From NCBI GenBank assembly GCA_025210375.1, contig JAOASB010000026.1:29516-93515 (forward strand): DNA of 64,000 nucleotides, given 5' to 3'. The notes under the pieces are model-generated. The model ran no database searches, was not told where the DNA came from, and was given only the letters and a program-made list of their open reading frames with translations. This document shows positions 9,495-18,809 of this stretch, piece after piece. How positions within the stretch are numbered: the first letter of the stretch is position 1; each line of letters starts with the position of its first letter. The position numbers were made by a program, and so were the translations under genes. The DNA is from Maledivibacter sp. Lineage in GTDB: Bacteria; Bacillota; Clostridia; Peptostreptococcales; Caminicellaceae.

Positions 9495-10814
9495 TTACTT
9501 TATTTCTATTTTAAATGGCTTCACGATCATATCTGGAAAATCGTCTATTTTTAGGGTGATTGGGCTTTTAAGATTTTGGCTCTTTGGTACAGTATAACGA
9601 ATTTCTGCAGTGCGGTTTTCTTCTCTATAGGAATTACCAATACTTTCCGCGTGTAAAGATTCACCCTTTGCATTCATAAAGTCAAAATCAAATGTTAAGC
9701 CATCACCTATATATTCAAAAAAGATTGTGTATGCATCGCCATCATCCCTTATTTCACGAAGGATAAGATTTTTATCGGGAGATTTAAGTAATTTGTTATT
9801 CTCCATATCCACAACTACATCTAATTTTTCTTTTTCTATACATTTAATACCATTACCCATAATATAAAGTTCCTCATTTGCTTTTTTAAAGTAGCTACTT
9901 TTAAAATAAAAATTTCTCGTGAACTCGTCGGGATTTGTGCTGACCAAGCCGTTTAGGCCAGGAGTAAAATCCTCATCACCAGCAACTAATTTTAAATCTT
10001 GTATTGAGAAAATCTTCATAGTATTGTTTTTATCGTAGTGTATATCCAAAATAGCGGTTGTTGGATAAATGGTGAGCTTATCAAAAAATACTGTTTGACC
10101 CTCCATTTCCACAGATTTATTAATATCGTAGGAGATTTTTTTCTTTTTACTAAACAATTCCTTATCTATAGGTATATCTATTTTCCAAGTATATGGTAGC
10201 TCCTTGGATTCTTGAATATTATTATCATCCTTTATATCCCGATATTCTTCATAACTGTATTGAGATTCTTTAATTTTAACTTCGACACTTATATGGGATG
10301 GTATTTCAATTTCTGGTGATAATATCAAACTGAATTTGTCATGGATTTTTTTTGTCTTACTCAAGTCAATATCACTATAGTCTGGATATTGATTGCATGC
10401 TTTGATGTTATTGCCCATTTCATCAAGCACTTCATAGTCAAACCATTCAATATATTTGTGGGCCCCTTTGTTTTCTATTGTATAGAATATGACCATTCTG
10501 CTTTTATCGATGATTATATTATCTACAGTAAAGGATAAATCATCGTATTGGTCCATAATATCAACATCCTGTATGAAGTTTGACTTAATAGCTCGTAAAA
10601 TGCTTGTATCATGGATATCATAACGTTTTTTAAAGCAGAAGGATTTAAATTCACTAGAGAAAGTAAGGGCTATTAATAAGGCTATTATAATAATAGATGC
10701 AGTTAATGTAATGATTGTTTTTTTCTTAGATTTAAGCCTCCTATCTTCCTCGAAATCATTGATATTTAATGATCCGTCATGGTCAAATTTTTCTTCTTGA
10801 TTATTTTCATTCAT
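9495..10814 (-). CDS. Membrane-anchored DUF4179/DUF5643-like protein
   Basis: The 439-residue protein has an acidic cytoplasmic N-terminus, one membrane helix near residues 33-53 (TIITLTASIIIIALLIAL) and a large extracellular beta-rich part. The middle (disulphide-poor, with INKSVEMEGQTVFFDKLTIYP-like strands) resembles DUF4179/DUF5643 proteins, which in Firmicutes are often encoded next to ECF sigma factors and may act as anti-sigma or surface proteins. No sigma factor gene is adjacent here. The ATG at 10814 has GGGGAG eight bases upstream; an in-frame GTG at 10823 is less likely. The gene is alone on its strand. Confidence 0.65.
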   Translation of the reverse strand: MNENNQEEKFDHDGSLNINDFEEDRRLKSKKKTIITLTASIIIIALLIALTFSSEFKSFCFKKRYDIHDTSILRAIKSNFIQDVDIMDQYDDLSFTVDNIIIDKSRMVIFYTIENKGAHKYIEWFDYEVLDEMGNNIKACNQYPDYSDIDLSKTKKIHDKFSLILSPEIEIPSHISVEVKIKESQYSYEEYRDIKDDNNIQESKELPYTWKIDIPIDKELFSKKKKISYDINKSVEMEGQTVFFDKLTIYPTTAILDIHYDKNNTMKIFSIQDLKLVAGDEDFTPGLNGLVSTNPDEFTRNFYFKSSYFKKANEELYIMGNGIKCIEKEKLDVVVDMENNKLLKSPDKNLILREIRDDGDAYTIFFEYIGDGLTFDFDFMNAKGESLHAESIGNSYREENRTAEIRYTVPKSQNLKSPITLKIDDFPDMIVKPFKIEIK

Positions 10815-11039
10815 ATCTATCACTCCCCTATGATGTCTTATAAATTAGGCGTTAACCTGTACTATGAAACCCCTATATGACAAACTGTATAAATTTGACA
10901 TAATAACATTATAGCATAATTAATATAGAACATCTTAATATATTTAAAATTAATTATCATTTGAAATAAATTACCAAATAGTTAAAATTTTTACACCCTT
11001 CACATAAAATTTATTAAAACCTGATGTCATTTATTTTTG

Positions 11040-11076
11040 AAGGCTTCTGGAGGAAAGTATTCTCCAGAAGCTTTTA
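11040..11076 (+). terminator. Isolated terminator-like hairpin
   Basis: The arms GGCTTCTGGAG and CTCCAGAAGCT enclose a short loop and are followed by TTTT. No plus-strand gene lies directly upstream, so it may end a small untranslated RNA or be left from a lost gene. Confidence 0.6.
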
Positions 11077-11234
11077 CTTGATCTCAAGGAATTCCATAAT
11101 CAACCTTTGTTATCCAACTAGTTATTATGGTTTTGAGATAAATTTACAATATTAAAAATAATCAGTAAATGCAGGCTCGTATAAATATTATGCTATAATG
11201 GTATTGTAGCTTAAAACATAGTTTCTTTACATGT

Positions 11235-11338
11235 TATAGAGATTCTAGTCACAACTTTGAATTATGCATATCAAAATTCTCCATAAACATCGGATATTTT
11301 GCTATGTATAAATTAAGACCTATCCTAGACTCTTTATA
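11235..11338. repeat. Family A inverted-repeat element, copy 1
   Basis: This is a diverged copy of a 104-bp element with imperfect terminal inverted repeats starting TATAGAGATT. It ends 35 bp before the start of the downstream coiled-coil gene and could carry or replace its promoter. Confidence 0.75.
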
Positions 11339-11373
11339 TGGGGCTATAATTTATAAAAGTAAAGGGAGATATT

Positions 11374-11805
11374 ATGACAGAAAGTATGAATTCACAGAGC
11401 TATGATTCAAGAAAAAATAAACGTAAGAAAAAGAAGGGTAAAAAAATATTGTTAAATATTTTTTTGTTTATTATAAGCATGGGGCTTTGGAGTGGAATAG
11501 TATACTATGGATTTATCTATGCCAAGGACTATATTGATACATCTATTAATGATGTTAAGCAAAACAATATAATGGCAGTTGAACAATTAAAGGAAGAGGT
11601 AAAGATAGTAAATTCAGATATCAGAAGACTTCAAAAAGAAATAAAAGATTTAAAGGAAGAGGTTAGGGATGCAGATTCAACATTATCTGATGCTAACAAT
11701 ATTCAAGAAGATATTGAGGAAAGACTTAAATATCTAGATGATAAGCTGATAAAGCTTAAAGAGAGTCTTAAGATATTAGAGGAGGCACCTAATGTCAAAA
11801 ATTAA
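11374..11805 (+). CDS. Single-pass membrane coiled-coil protein
   Basis: The 143-residue protein has a very basic N-terminus (RKNKRKKKKGKK), one membrane helix near residues 27-50 and an extracytoplasmic heptad-rich coiled coil from about 60 to the end (QLKEEVKIVNSDIRRLQKEI). GGGAGAT precedes the ATG. Its stop overlaps the start of the next gene by 14 bases, so the two are translationally linked and probably work together at the membrane. I do not recognise a family. Confidence 0.8.
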   Translation: MTESMNSQSYDSRKNKRKKKKGKKILLNIFLFIISMGLWSGIVYYGFIYAKDYIDTSINDVKQNNIMAVEQLKEEVKIVNSDIRRLQKEIKDLKEEVRDADSTLSDANNIQEDIEERLKYLDDKLIKLKESLKILEEAPNVKN

Positions 11806-12859
11806 TATTTTTATTTTCTTTGTGATAGCACCTTTTTTATCTTTATTTCTTGTAAGCATGGATTTTCTTGAAACCTCTCATGCTATGCAACTTCCATTCA
11901 TGGAGGTTCAAAATGATATTAAGGATTTGCACAAGGAAACTGAGGCCTTTCATGAAAATATTGTAAGCTTGGAAAATCAAATATATAAGTTCCATGAAGT
12001 TGCAAAGAACCAACGTGAAACATTCAATAGGCAGGGTGATAAAATCACTGAGCTTTCCAATCTCAGTGACAAGCAAAAGGAATTTTCTGAAGATGTTTAT
12101 GAAAAAAAGATATTAGATATGCTTGGGCCAGCTATAAAGGCTCATATTAGTGATAAAGTTGAGATAAAAGTCTTTCAGTTGAAAGAACTGGGCTATAGGG
12201 GATATATTGCAAAGGTAAAGTTATTTGACCCTTCAGCATTTAAGGTTAATCTAGGAAAGGACAAGCTTGGAGAAGCTGAAACGGTGTCCAGTATGGCAAA
12301 AAGAAAAGGTGCAATACTTGCTATAAATGGAGGAGGTTTTTTTTCAACTAAAAAGAATGGAAAAAGATTTATAAAGATGACAGCAAATACCGTAGTTAAT
12401 GGACAGCTTTTAGAGCCATTTTATCAAGATGGAGAGAATTTCTTTTTTGCTGGTATAAATAAGAAAGGGCAAGTTATTGGTACGGTTCCTAAAAAGCTTA
12501 ATGATATTCTTAAGCTAGATCCATATCAAGGGGTGAGCTTTGTACCTATGCTTCTAAAGGATGGGAAGAAGGCTCAAATACCTAAGCCTTGGAAGGAAAC
12601 TAGGCATCCACGTACAATAATAGGGAAATATAGTAATGATGATTTGATTATCATAGTAATAGATGGTCGTCAAGGTGAATGGAGTGTAGGTGTTAGCCTT
12701 GAAAGACTTCAAGACAAGCTTTTGGAGCTTGGAGTAAAAGAGGCATATAACCTAGATGGAGGAGGATCAAGTACCTTCTATTATAATGGTGAAGTCCTCA
12801 ACAAACCTTCTGACGGAAGAGAAAGACCTGTAGTAAATAGTATACTTATATATCCTTAG
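11792..12859 (+). CDS. Phosphodiester glycosidase family (NAGPA-like) exported protein
   Basis: The 355-residue protein has an N-terminal membrane helix or uncleaved signal, a short coiled coil (residues 35-95) and a C-terminal phosphodiester glycosidase/NAGPA domain. The domain motifs are LAINGGGFF near 176, the RTIIGKY strand, VIDGRQG and the final NLDGGGSSTFYYNG. Relatives remove sugars from phosphodiesters in cell-envelope polymers or spore structures. The coiled coil may pair with that of the upstream protein. GAGGAGG lies just before the ATG. The domain call is firm, the substrate unknown. Confidence 0.88.
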   Translation: MSKINIFIFFVIAPFLSLFLVSMDFLETSHAMQLPFMEVQNDIKDLHKETEAFHENIVSLENQIYKFHEVAKNQRETFNRQGDKITELSNLSDKQKEFSEDVYEKKILDMLGPAIKAHISDKVEIKVFQLKELGYRGYIAKVKLFDPSAFKVNLGKDKLGEAETVSSMAKRKGAILAINGGGFFSTKKNGKRFIKMTANTVVNGQLLEPFYQDGENFFFAGINKKGQVIGTVPKKLNDILKLDPYQGVSFVPMLLKDGKKAQIPKPWKETRHPRTIIGKYSNDDLIIIVIDGRQGEWSVGVSLERLQDKLLELGVKEAYNLDGGGSSTFYYNGEVLNKPSDGRERPVVNSILIYP

Positions 12860-12890
12860 AAAACATAATCAGTAACTAGAATTAAAACAT

Positions 12891-12928
12891 CCCCTTAAAT
12901 CATATTATAGATATAAGGGGGTGTTTTT
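12891..12928 (+). terminator. Terminator hairpin overlapping the yunB ribosome binding site
   Basis: CCCCTT and AAGGGG flank an AT-rich loop and are followed by GTGTTTTT. The right arm is also the yunB Shine-Dalgarno (AAGGGGGTG), so the same bases could both end the upstream transcript and control yunB translation. Confidence 0.55.
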
Positions 12929-13624
12929 GTGTTTACCCGCAAAAAATATAAAAGGTCAACTAGAAATCATAGAAAGATTTTTGCTTATACATATATAATT
13001 ACTTTATTTACACTGCTTCTAATAATATATGGCTTTGCATTAGTAGATAAAAAAATTAAACCGACTGTATTGACTATAGCTGAAATAAAAGCAAAGGAAA
13101 TAGCTTCTAAGGCTATAAATGAATCAATACGGGATAAAATCACCGATGACATAAGATATCAGGACTTATATTTTATTAGAACCGATAGTGAGGGCAATAT
13201 AACTTTTATGCAGGCTAACACAATCATGATGAATAGTCTTGCATCAAATGTGGCATTAACGGTGCAAAATAAAATTAGATCAACGGAAACTGCAAGTATT
13301 AAGGTGCCTTTAGGGAATATATTTGGAAGCCAGCTATTGGCCCAATATGGACCCAAGGTGAATATAAAGGTTACTCCAATAGGAAGAGTCAATGTAGATT
13401 TTTTCACAGAATTTCAACAATCGGGTATAAATCAAACAAGGCATAAGATATATCTATCCGTAAATACTCAAGTAAAGACCATCGTCCCATTCATTTCAAA
13501 AACCATAGAAGTAAAATCAACCGTCCCCATTGCAGAAACAATAATAGTTGGAAGGGTTCCCGATAATTACATAAACGTCCCCGAAAAGGACTTCATGAAC
13601 GTGGTTCCCGATGGTAGTGATTGA
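12929..13624 (+). CDS. yunB: Sporulation protein YunB, intact copy
   Basis: The 231-residue protein has a basic N-terminus, one membrane helix near residues 20-40 and the YunB domain (MQANTIMMNSLASNVALTVQ, LGNIFGSQLLAQYGP, the C-terminal VPIAETIIVGRVPD). In Bacillus subtilis yunB is a mother-cell sporulation gene. The start is GTG at 12929 after AAGGGGG. This is the only complete copy in the window; five 3'-terminal fragments follow over the next 18 kb, each next to different accessory genes, so the 3' end of this gene has been the focus of repeated insertion or duplication. Confidence 0.92.
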   Translation: MFTRKKYKRSTRNHRKIFAYTYIITLFTLLLIIYGFALVDKKIKPTVLTIAEIKAKEIASKAINESIRDKITDDIRYQDLYFIRTDSEGNITFMQANTIMMNSLASNVALTVQNKIRSTETASIKVPLGNIFGSQLLAQYGPKVNIKVTPIGRVNVDFFTEFQQSGINQTRHKIYLSVNTQVKTIVPFISKTIEVKSTVPIAETIIVGRVPDNYINVPEKDFMNVVPDGSD

Positions 13625-13759
13625 TACCTGTAATTACCAAGTAATATTCTGTAAACTTTCATTGTATACTACCAAAAAAGATAAAAACAGACTGTTTCTT
13701 TCTAAAATTTACATATAGAATAATATATGAAATTGAAGACAATTTAAGGAGGACGAAAG
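13624..13759 (+). promoter_or_regulatory. Shared leader of exoprotein cassette 1
   Basis: From the yunB stop to the exoprotein start the sequence is nearly identical to 17244-17379 and 19249-19384. It includes TTTACATATAGAATAATATA, a likely promoter core, and the ribosome binding site AAGGAGGACGAAAG. The leader and the signal-peptide codons form one conserved block in all three cassettes. Confidence 0.75.
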
Positions 13760-15019
13760 ATGAAGATTAGGAAATTAGGAGTTTGTTTTTTGGTGGCTAT
13801 GTTGATGGTATCCTTTGTGTTGTCTAGTGCAAGTGTGAATGCTTATGCTGAGGAAACAAAGAAAATAGGTATAGGTAATCTTACAGAAGCTGATTTGGTA
13901 GCTGCTTGGTATTTTGATGAGGATAGTGGGGATGTGGTAAAGGATTATAAGGGGAATTACGATGGGACGGTTAATGGGACTGCTTTAGTTGATACACCTT
14001 ATGGTAAGGGTAGGAGTTTCGATGGAGTTGATGATTATATACAATTTGCTGATAAAGTAATTCCTATTGGTGGAAAAAGTATAAGATTTAAGATTAAAAA
14101 AGATAATATGCCTGATCATGGGCATTGGGAAGCTATATTTTCTAATGTTGGCTCAGAAAAGGATAGTTATGGGCTACATATGAATGTTTCACCAGAGAGT
14201 GGTAAATTAGGTGTTTTTATTTTGAATCAAAATGGATCATTTTCAGATATAATTACTCCTATAGCAACACCTTACTCAATATGTGATGGGAAATGGCATG
14301 ATGTTCTATTTACATGGGATGGCAAGAAGGGTACAGAAAATGTTAGGTTGTTTGTTGATGATATGAATGTTCCAGTAAGTGTTGATAATGCAAAGAAGTT
14401 AGAAACAAATTCTCCAACTTATAATTTAAGAATTGGAGTGAATGGAGGAATAGACGAAAATTACTTTAAATTTAGAGGCGAATTATCTCAAATAGAAATA
14501 TATAGTGAAGCTTATAATCCACCATCAGCTCCAATAAACCTAATAGCAACATCAGGCAATAAAAAAGTAAACCTTTCATGGGATAAAGTGGAAGATGCCG
14601 AAAAATATATAGTAAAAAGATCAACAACAAAAGGTGGACCATATGAAAAAATAGGTGAAACTAAAGAAACCAGTTATACAGACAGTGGTCTTGATAATGG
14701 CACTACATACTATTATGTCCTATGTACTGTAAAAAATGAAGCTACAAGCCCCAATTCAAACGAAGCATCTGCAACACCAGGGGGAAGTAGTGGTAGTGGA
14801 GATAACGCACTTTTAAAAATCACAATGCTAAACGGTACAATAAACGAATATGATTTATCAATGAGTGACATAGAAGACTTTATAGATTGGTTTGAAGATA
14901 GGGATGATCCATATTACATAATAGAAAAGGATTACAATATAGGGCCATTTGAAAGTAGAAAAGACTATATTGTTGCCGATAAGATTCTGCAATTTGAAGT
15001 AATGGAATATAACGATTAA
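13760..15019 (+). CDS. Secreted LamG-FnIII protein with conserved C-terminal tail, cassette 1
   Basis: The 419-residue exoprotein has a cleavable signal peptide (cut predicted after NAYA, residue 30), a concanavalin A/LamG-like lectin domain (about 45-250, with YFDEDSGDVVKDYKGNYDG and FDGVDDYIQF), a fibronectin III domain (255-340) and a C-terminal domain ending IVADKILQFEVMEYND. I recall similar tails on other clostridial exoproteins, where they may anchor or sort the protein; no LPXTG motif or SLH domain is present. It shares leader, signal peptide, FnIII and tail with the genes at 17380 and 19385. A role in binding glycans or surfaces is inferred from the domains only. Confidence 0.88.
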   Translation: MKIRKLGVCFLVAMLMVSFVLSSASVNAYAEETKKIGIGNLTEADLVAAWYFDEDSGDVVKDYKGNYDGTVNGTALVDTPYGKGRSFDGVDDYIQFADKVIPIGGKSIRFKIKKDNMPDHGHWEAIFSNVGSEKDSYGLHMNVSPESGKLGVFILNQNGSFSDIITPIATPYSICDGKWHDVLFTWDGKKGTENVRLFVDDMNVPVSVDNAKKLETNSPTYNLRIGVNGGIDENYFKFRGELSQIEIYSEAYNPPSAPINLIATSGNKKVNLSWDKVEDAEKYIVKRSTTKGGPYEKIGETKETSYTDSGLDNGTTYYYVLCTVKNEATSPNSNEASATPGGSSGSGDNALLKITMLNGTINEYDLSMSDIEDFIDWFEDRDDPYYIIEKDYNIGPFESRKDYIVADKILQFEVMEYND

Positions 15020-15025
15020 TATTAT

Positions 15026-15062
15026 TGAGGATAGGGGTTAAAACCTTATCCTTAATTTTTTT
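15026..15062 (+). terminator. Cassette 1 terminator
   Basis: AGGATAGGGGTTAAAACCTTATCCTT followed by a T-rich tract. The same hairpin follows cassettes 2 (18618) and 3 (20425), so the terminator belongs to the duplicated unit. Confidence 0.8.
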
Positions 15063-15216
15063 GACTAGAAACACTTGGCAGGAGACAGCTACAATCTATT
15101 CTAAAATATCTTTCTATTCGACAATTATAGTCAAAGGTATTTTACAAAATTTACATAATTAATATTATACTAGGGAGTATATATTGTTTATTTTATTGTA
15201 TCTTAGGAGGAAGGTA

Positions 15217-15852
15217 ATGAAGAATACTAGAGTTACTCTTGAAAGGTTCATCATAATTATTTATATCATTTTTCTTGTTCTGTCATATTTTGTAAATTAC
15301 AAGTATATGTATATAGATTTTTTTATAGTTACGGTATTTATGGGTTATTCACATATTATAAAATTGATTTTTGGTCCTCAGTATAAAATTCGAAAAAATA
15401 TGAAATGCATTTATAAAAAATATAAAAAAAAAGACATTCTAGATTTAGTTGAAGATATAAGAAAGTATTATGATAAAAATTATTTTTCTACCGACGAATT
15501 ACTAAGTAGAAAATATGAACTAGAGAAAAATTTTGATATTGATCAGAATATTTTGTTAGGATGTTTTTCAGGTATTATAGTTGCTCTTATGTTTTTTCAA
15601 ATTGACAAAGGTGGGTTTGTAGAAATTTTAGACAGAGATATAGGGACTATAGGGAGTATTGTAGGGGTTATAATTATGGGTATATTTATTTCAATTATAC
15701 CTATTTGTATATTAATATTTTTATATCTTGTTTATCTTATACCTAATGTAAGTAGATCATCCAAACACTATCTAAGGAAAAGAGAGTTAGAAATACTTAT
15801 AGAAAAATTAAATGAAAGGCTAAAAGAAAAAAGAAGAGAGAATTGTTTTTAA
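15217..15852 (+). CDS. Four-helix membrane protein of unknown function
   Basis: The 211-residue protein has hydrophobic segments near 10-27, 33-55, 108-125 and 146-178 and a charged C-terminal helix rich in Glu, Lys and Arg. The start at 15217 is set by TAGGAGGAAGGTA; a TTG at 15184 lies in frame but without a binding site. Between the second and third helices is a basic loop of about 50 residues. A 7-base Spo0A-box-like site (TGTCGAA on the minus strand) lies at 15117-15123. I do not recognise a family. It is one of the genes carried between the yunB-derived fragments and is followed by a K+ channel gene. Confidence 0.75.
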   Translation: MKNTRVTLERFIIIIYIIFLVLSYFVNYKYMYIDFFIVTVFMGYSHIIKLIFGPQYKIRKNMKCIYKKYKKKDILDLVEDIRKYYDKNYFSTDELLSRKYELEKNFDIDQNILLGCFSGIIVALMFFQIDKGGFVEILDRDIGTIGSIVGVIIMGIFISIIPICILIFLYLVYLIPNVSRSSKHYLRKRELEILIEKLNERLKEKRRENCF

Positions 15853-15903
15853 AAGGATAATGAGCTGTTGGATAAATATATGACTGTAAAGGATTGATTT
15901 AAT

Positions 15904-16698
15904 ATGCAAAGCATTACTAAGTATAAAAAAATAACAATTTCCTATGAGGTTTTTATAACTTTATTAGCTTTAGTTGCAGTTAGTTTATCACTTTTAGATT
16001 TAACAGGGAAAATATCAATTGAGTCTTGTGAAGTGTTATATTATACAGATTTATGTATATTAATAATATTCTCTATTGATTATGTAATTCGATTAATATT
16101 GTCAAATAATAAAAAGGAATTCTTCAAGCAAAATATATTAGATCTAGTAGCTATTATTCCTTTTAATTCTCTTTTTAGGGCTTTTAGAATAGTAAGATTA
16201 ACAAGGATATTTCGTATTACTAAAATATCGAAATTAACTAAGATAACTAGATTAGCAAGATTATTTGCATTTAGCAGAAAATTTGGGGGTAAGATAGATA
16301 AGTTTGTAAAGACTAATGGATTCGTGAATATTCTTTATCTAACAATTACCACCATTATTTTAGGTTCAGTAGGCATATACATTGTAGAGCAAGATAAAAC
16401 CATCGATTCTTTTGGTGATGCTATGTGGTGGAGTTTTGTAACTACAACAACTGTAGGATATGGAGATATTTCTCCTGTGACGATTCTTGGGAGGATAATT
16501 GCAGCAATACTTATGATTGTAGGTATTGGGTTTATTAGTATGTTGACAGGTACAATTGCAACTTATTTTTTAAATCAAAGAGAAGAAAAAACAGATAGCA
16601 AAAAATATGTGAAAAAAATTGTTGATTTATCAATGCTTAGCGAAGAACAATATAAAGAAGTTTTAAATTATATTGACTATATAAAGAGCAAAAAGTAA
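15904..16698 (+). CDS. Voltage-gated potassium channel (six-helix Kv type)
   Basis: The 264-residue protein has the full voltage-gated K+ channel layout: S1-S3 in the first 90 residues, an arginine/lysine-rich S4 (RAFRIVRLTRIFRITKISKL), S5, the pore helix and the selectivity filter TTVGYGD near 184-190, then S6. A short cytoplasmic C-terminal coil follows. No RCK domain is present. Such channels set membrane potential or release K+. It lies between cassette 1 and the first yunB fragment as part of the accessory cargo. The start ATG has only a weak upstream site. Confidence 0.93.
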   Translation: MQSITKYKKITISYEVFITLLALVAVSLSLLDLTGKISIESCEVLYYTDLCILIIFSIDYVIRLILSNNKKEFFKQNILDLVAIIPFNSLFRAFRIVRLTRIFRITKISKLTKITRLARLFAFSRKFGGKIDKFVKTNGFVNILYLTITTIILGSVGIYIVEQDKTIDSFGDAMWWSFVTTTTVGYGDISPVTILGRIIAAILMIVGIGFISMLTGTIATYFLNQREEKTDSKKYVKKIVDLSMLSEEQYKEVLNYIDYIKSKK

Positions 16699-16827
16699 TT
16701 ATAACAGAAATGACTTGGTCTTTATATTCTTAGCTCAAAAATTAAGTTGTATAGGCAACTGACTAATCAATACGCCAAATTTACAATAGCACTTCTTGAT
16801 CTAATATAAAAATTTAGCAGTATAGTA

Positions 16828-17244
16828 ATGCAGGCTAACACCATCATGATGAATAGCCTTGCATCAAATGTGGCATTAACGGTGCAAAATAAAATTAGAT
16901 CAACGGAAACTGCAAGTATTAAGGTGCCTTTAGGGAATATATTTGGAAGCCAGCTATTGGCCCAATATGGACCCAAGGTAAATATAAAGGTTACTCCAAT
17001 AGGAAGAGTTAATGTAGATTTTTTCACAGAATTTCAACAATCGGGTATAAATCAAACAAGGCATAAGATATATCTATCCGTAAATACCCAAGTAAAGACC
17101 ATCGTACCATTCATTTCAAAAACCATAGAAGTAAAATCAACCGTCCCCATTGCAGAAACAATAATAGTCGGAAGGGTTCCCGATAATTATATAAACGTCC
17201 CCGAAAAGGACTTCATGAACGTGGTTCCCGATGGTAGTGATTGA
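16828..17244 (+). pseudogene. yunB: yunB 3'-end fragment 1 (duplicate of 13208-13623)
   Basis: From 16828 the sequence matches the intact yunB from 13208 at a fixed offset of 3,620 bp, without gaps, through the leader and into the next exoprotein gene. I count eight base differences over 416 bp and all eight are silent, so the 138 encoded residues are identical. The 5' part of yunB, including its membrane helix, is absent and there is no ribosome binding site before the ATG at 16828, so it is probably not translated. It is the end of a yunB gene brought in or duplicated with cassette 2. Confidence 0.93.
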
Positions 17245-17379
17245 TACCTGTAATTACCAAGTAATATTCTGTAAACTTTTATTGTATAATACCAAAAAAT
17301 ATAAAAACAGACTGTTTCTTTCTAAAATTTACATATAGAATAATATATGAATTTGAAGACAATTTAAGGAGGGCAAAAG
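17244..17379 (+). promoter_or_regulatory. Shared leader of exoprotein cassette 2
   Basis: This region matches the cassette 1 leader base for base apart from a few substitutions, with the same TTTACATATAGAATAATATA core and a ribosome binding site AAGGAGGGCAAAAG. Confidence 0.75.
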
Positions 17380-18609
17380 ATGAAAATTAGGAAATTAGGA
17401 GTTTGTTTTTTGGTGGCTATGTTGATGGTATCCTTTGTGATGGGTAGTGTAAGTATCAATGCTTATGCAGTGGAAGCAAAGAAAATAGGTATAGGAAATC
17501 TTACAGAGGATGATTTAGTTGCGGCTTGGTATTTTGATGAGGATAGTGGGGATGTGGTAAAGGATTATAAAGGCAATTATGATGGGAATATTAATGGAGC
17601 TACTAAGATTGATACTCCTTATGGAAAAGGTATGACATTTGATGGTGTAGATGATTATATACAGTTTAGTGATAAAGTGATACCTGTAGGGGAGAAAACT
17701 ATAAGATTCAAAATGAAAGTATCTAAAGCTAAAGAACATGAGCAAGTAATATTTTCAAATATTAATGATGGTAGAACTCAAAAGGGGATACATGCAATTG
17801 TGCATACTAGTGGGAAATTATATATACAATTTTATGATGGATATGATTTTTTAAGTATAAGCACACCTTATAGTATATGCGATAATAAATGGCATGATAT
17901 ATTATTTACATGGGATGGAAGTGCTGATGATGATAGAGTAAAGTTATATGATAATAATACTACTATACCTGTTAGTACAATAACATCAAAAAACCAAGAT
18001 GTTACAAGTTATACATTGAATTTGTCTATTGGGAAAATAGCCGATGCTCCAGATAAATTTTTCGACGGTGAGCTTGGTGAAATACAAGTATATAATGAAT
18101 ATTACACACCACCATCAACTCCAGTAAACCTAATAGCAGAATCTAGCCATAAAAAAGTAAACCTTTCATGGGATGAAGTAGAAAGTGCTGATAAGTATAT
18201 TGTAAAAAGATCAACAACAAAAGGTGGACCATATGAAAAAATAGGTGAAACTAAAGAAACCAGTTATACAGACAGTGGTCTGGAAAATGGGACTACATAT
18301 TATTATGTAGTATGTGCTGTAAAAAATGGAGTTAAAAGCCCAGATTCCAATGAAGCATCAGCAATACCGGAAGGAAGTAGCAGTGGCGGAGATAACGCAC
18401 TTTTAAGAATCACAATGCTAAATGGGACAATAAACGAATATGATTTATCAATGAGTGACGTAGAAGACTTTATAGACTGGTTTGAAGATAGGGATGATCC
18501 CTATTACATAATAGAAAAGGATTACAATATAGGACCATTTGAAAGTAGAAAAGACTATATTGTGGCTGATAAGATTTTACAATTTGAAGTAATGGAATAT
18601 AACGATTAA
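17380..18609 (+). CDS. Secreted LamG-FnIII protein with conserved C-terminal tail, cassette 2
   Basis: This 409-residue exoprotein is a paralogue of the cassette 1 protein. The signal peptide, the first part of the LamG domain (AAWYFDEDSGDVVKDYKGNY), the FnIII domain (PYEKIGETKETSYTDSG) and the tail (IVADKILQFEVMEYND) are nearly identical. Residues about 100-240, the ligand-facing half of the LamG domain, differ strongly in sequence and length. That pattern, constant ends and a variable middle, points to module exchange or diversifying selection on binding specificity. The signal peptide cut is predicted after INAYA. Confidence 0.88.
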   Translation: MKIRKLGVCFLVAMLMVSFVMGSVSINAYAVEAKKIGIGNLTEDDLVAAWYFDEDSGDVVKDYKGNYDGNINGATKIDTPYGKGMTFDGVDDYIQFSDKVIPVGEKTIRFKMKVSKAKEHEQVIFSNINDGRTQKGIHAIVHTSGKLYIQFYDGYDFLSISTPYSICDNKWHDILFTWDGSADDDRVKLYDNNTTIPVSTITSKNQDVTSYTLNLSIGKIADAPDKFFDGELGEIQVYNEYYTPPSTPVNLIAESSHKKVNLSWDEVESADKYIVKRSTTKGGPYEKIGETKETSYTDSGLENGTTYYYVVCAVKNGVKSPDSNEASAIPEGSSSGGDNALLRITMLNGTINEYDLSMSDVEDFIDWFEDRDDPYYIIEKDYNIGPFESRKDYIVADKILQFEVMEYND

Positions 18610-18617
18610 TATTATTG

Positions 18618-18654
18618 AGGATGGGGGTAAAGCCTTATCCTTGATTATTTTTGA
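18618..18654 (+). terminator. Cassette 2 terminator
   Basis: GGATGGGGGTAAAGCCTTATCC followed by a T-rich tract; the same position and form as after cassettes 1 and 3. Confidence 0.72.
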
Positions 18655-18809
18655 CGGAAAAGTAATAGTTAAGCTAGAGTGGTTTTGAATATAAGTTACG
18701 ATATAGCTATAATTATTGTAGAAAAGGGGGATAAACTTATTATAATGTATAATGATACAGTTTTTTAAAAATCTGTAAGATGATAATTAACAATTGGAAG
18801 TGTTAGGAG

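Larger units (their letters stand above)
10815..11373. other. Intergenic region between divergent genes
   Basis: These 559 bases hold no convincing gene. They contain an isolated terminator-like hairpin (11040-11076), a family A repeat (11235-11338) and presumably the promoters of the DUF4179-type gene (-) and the coiled-coil gene (+). Confidence 0.6.

Noticed and set aside
16828..17244. A separate 138-codon gene
   Set aside because: It is a 5'-truncated copy of yunB without membrane helix or ribosome binding site, so I record it as a fragment.
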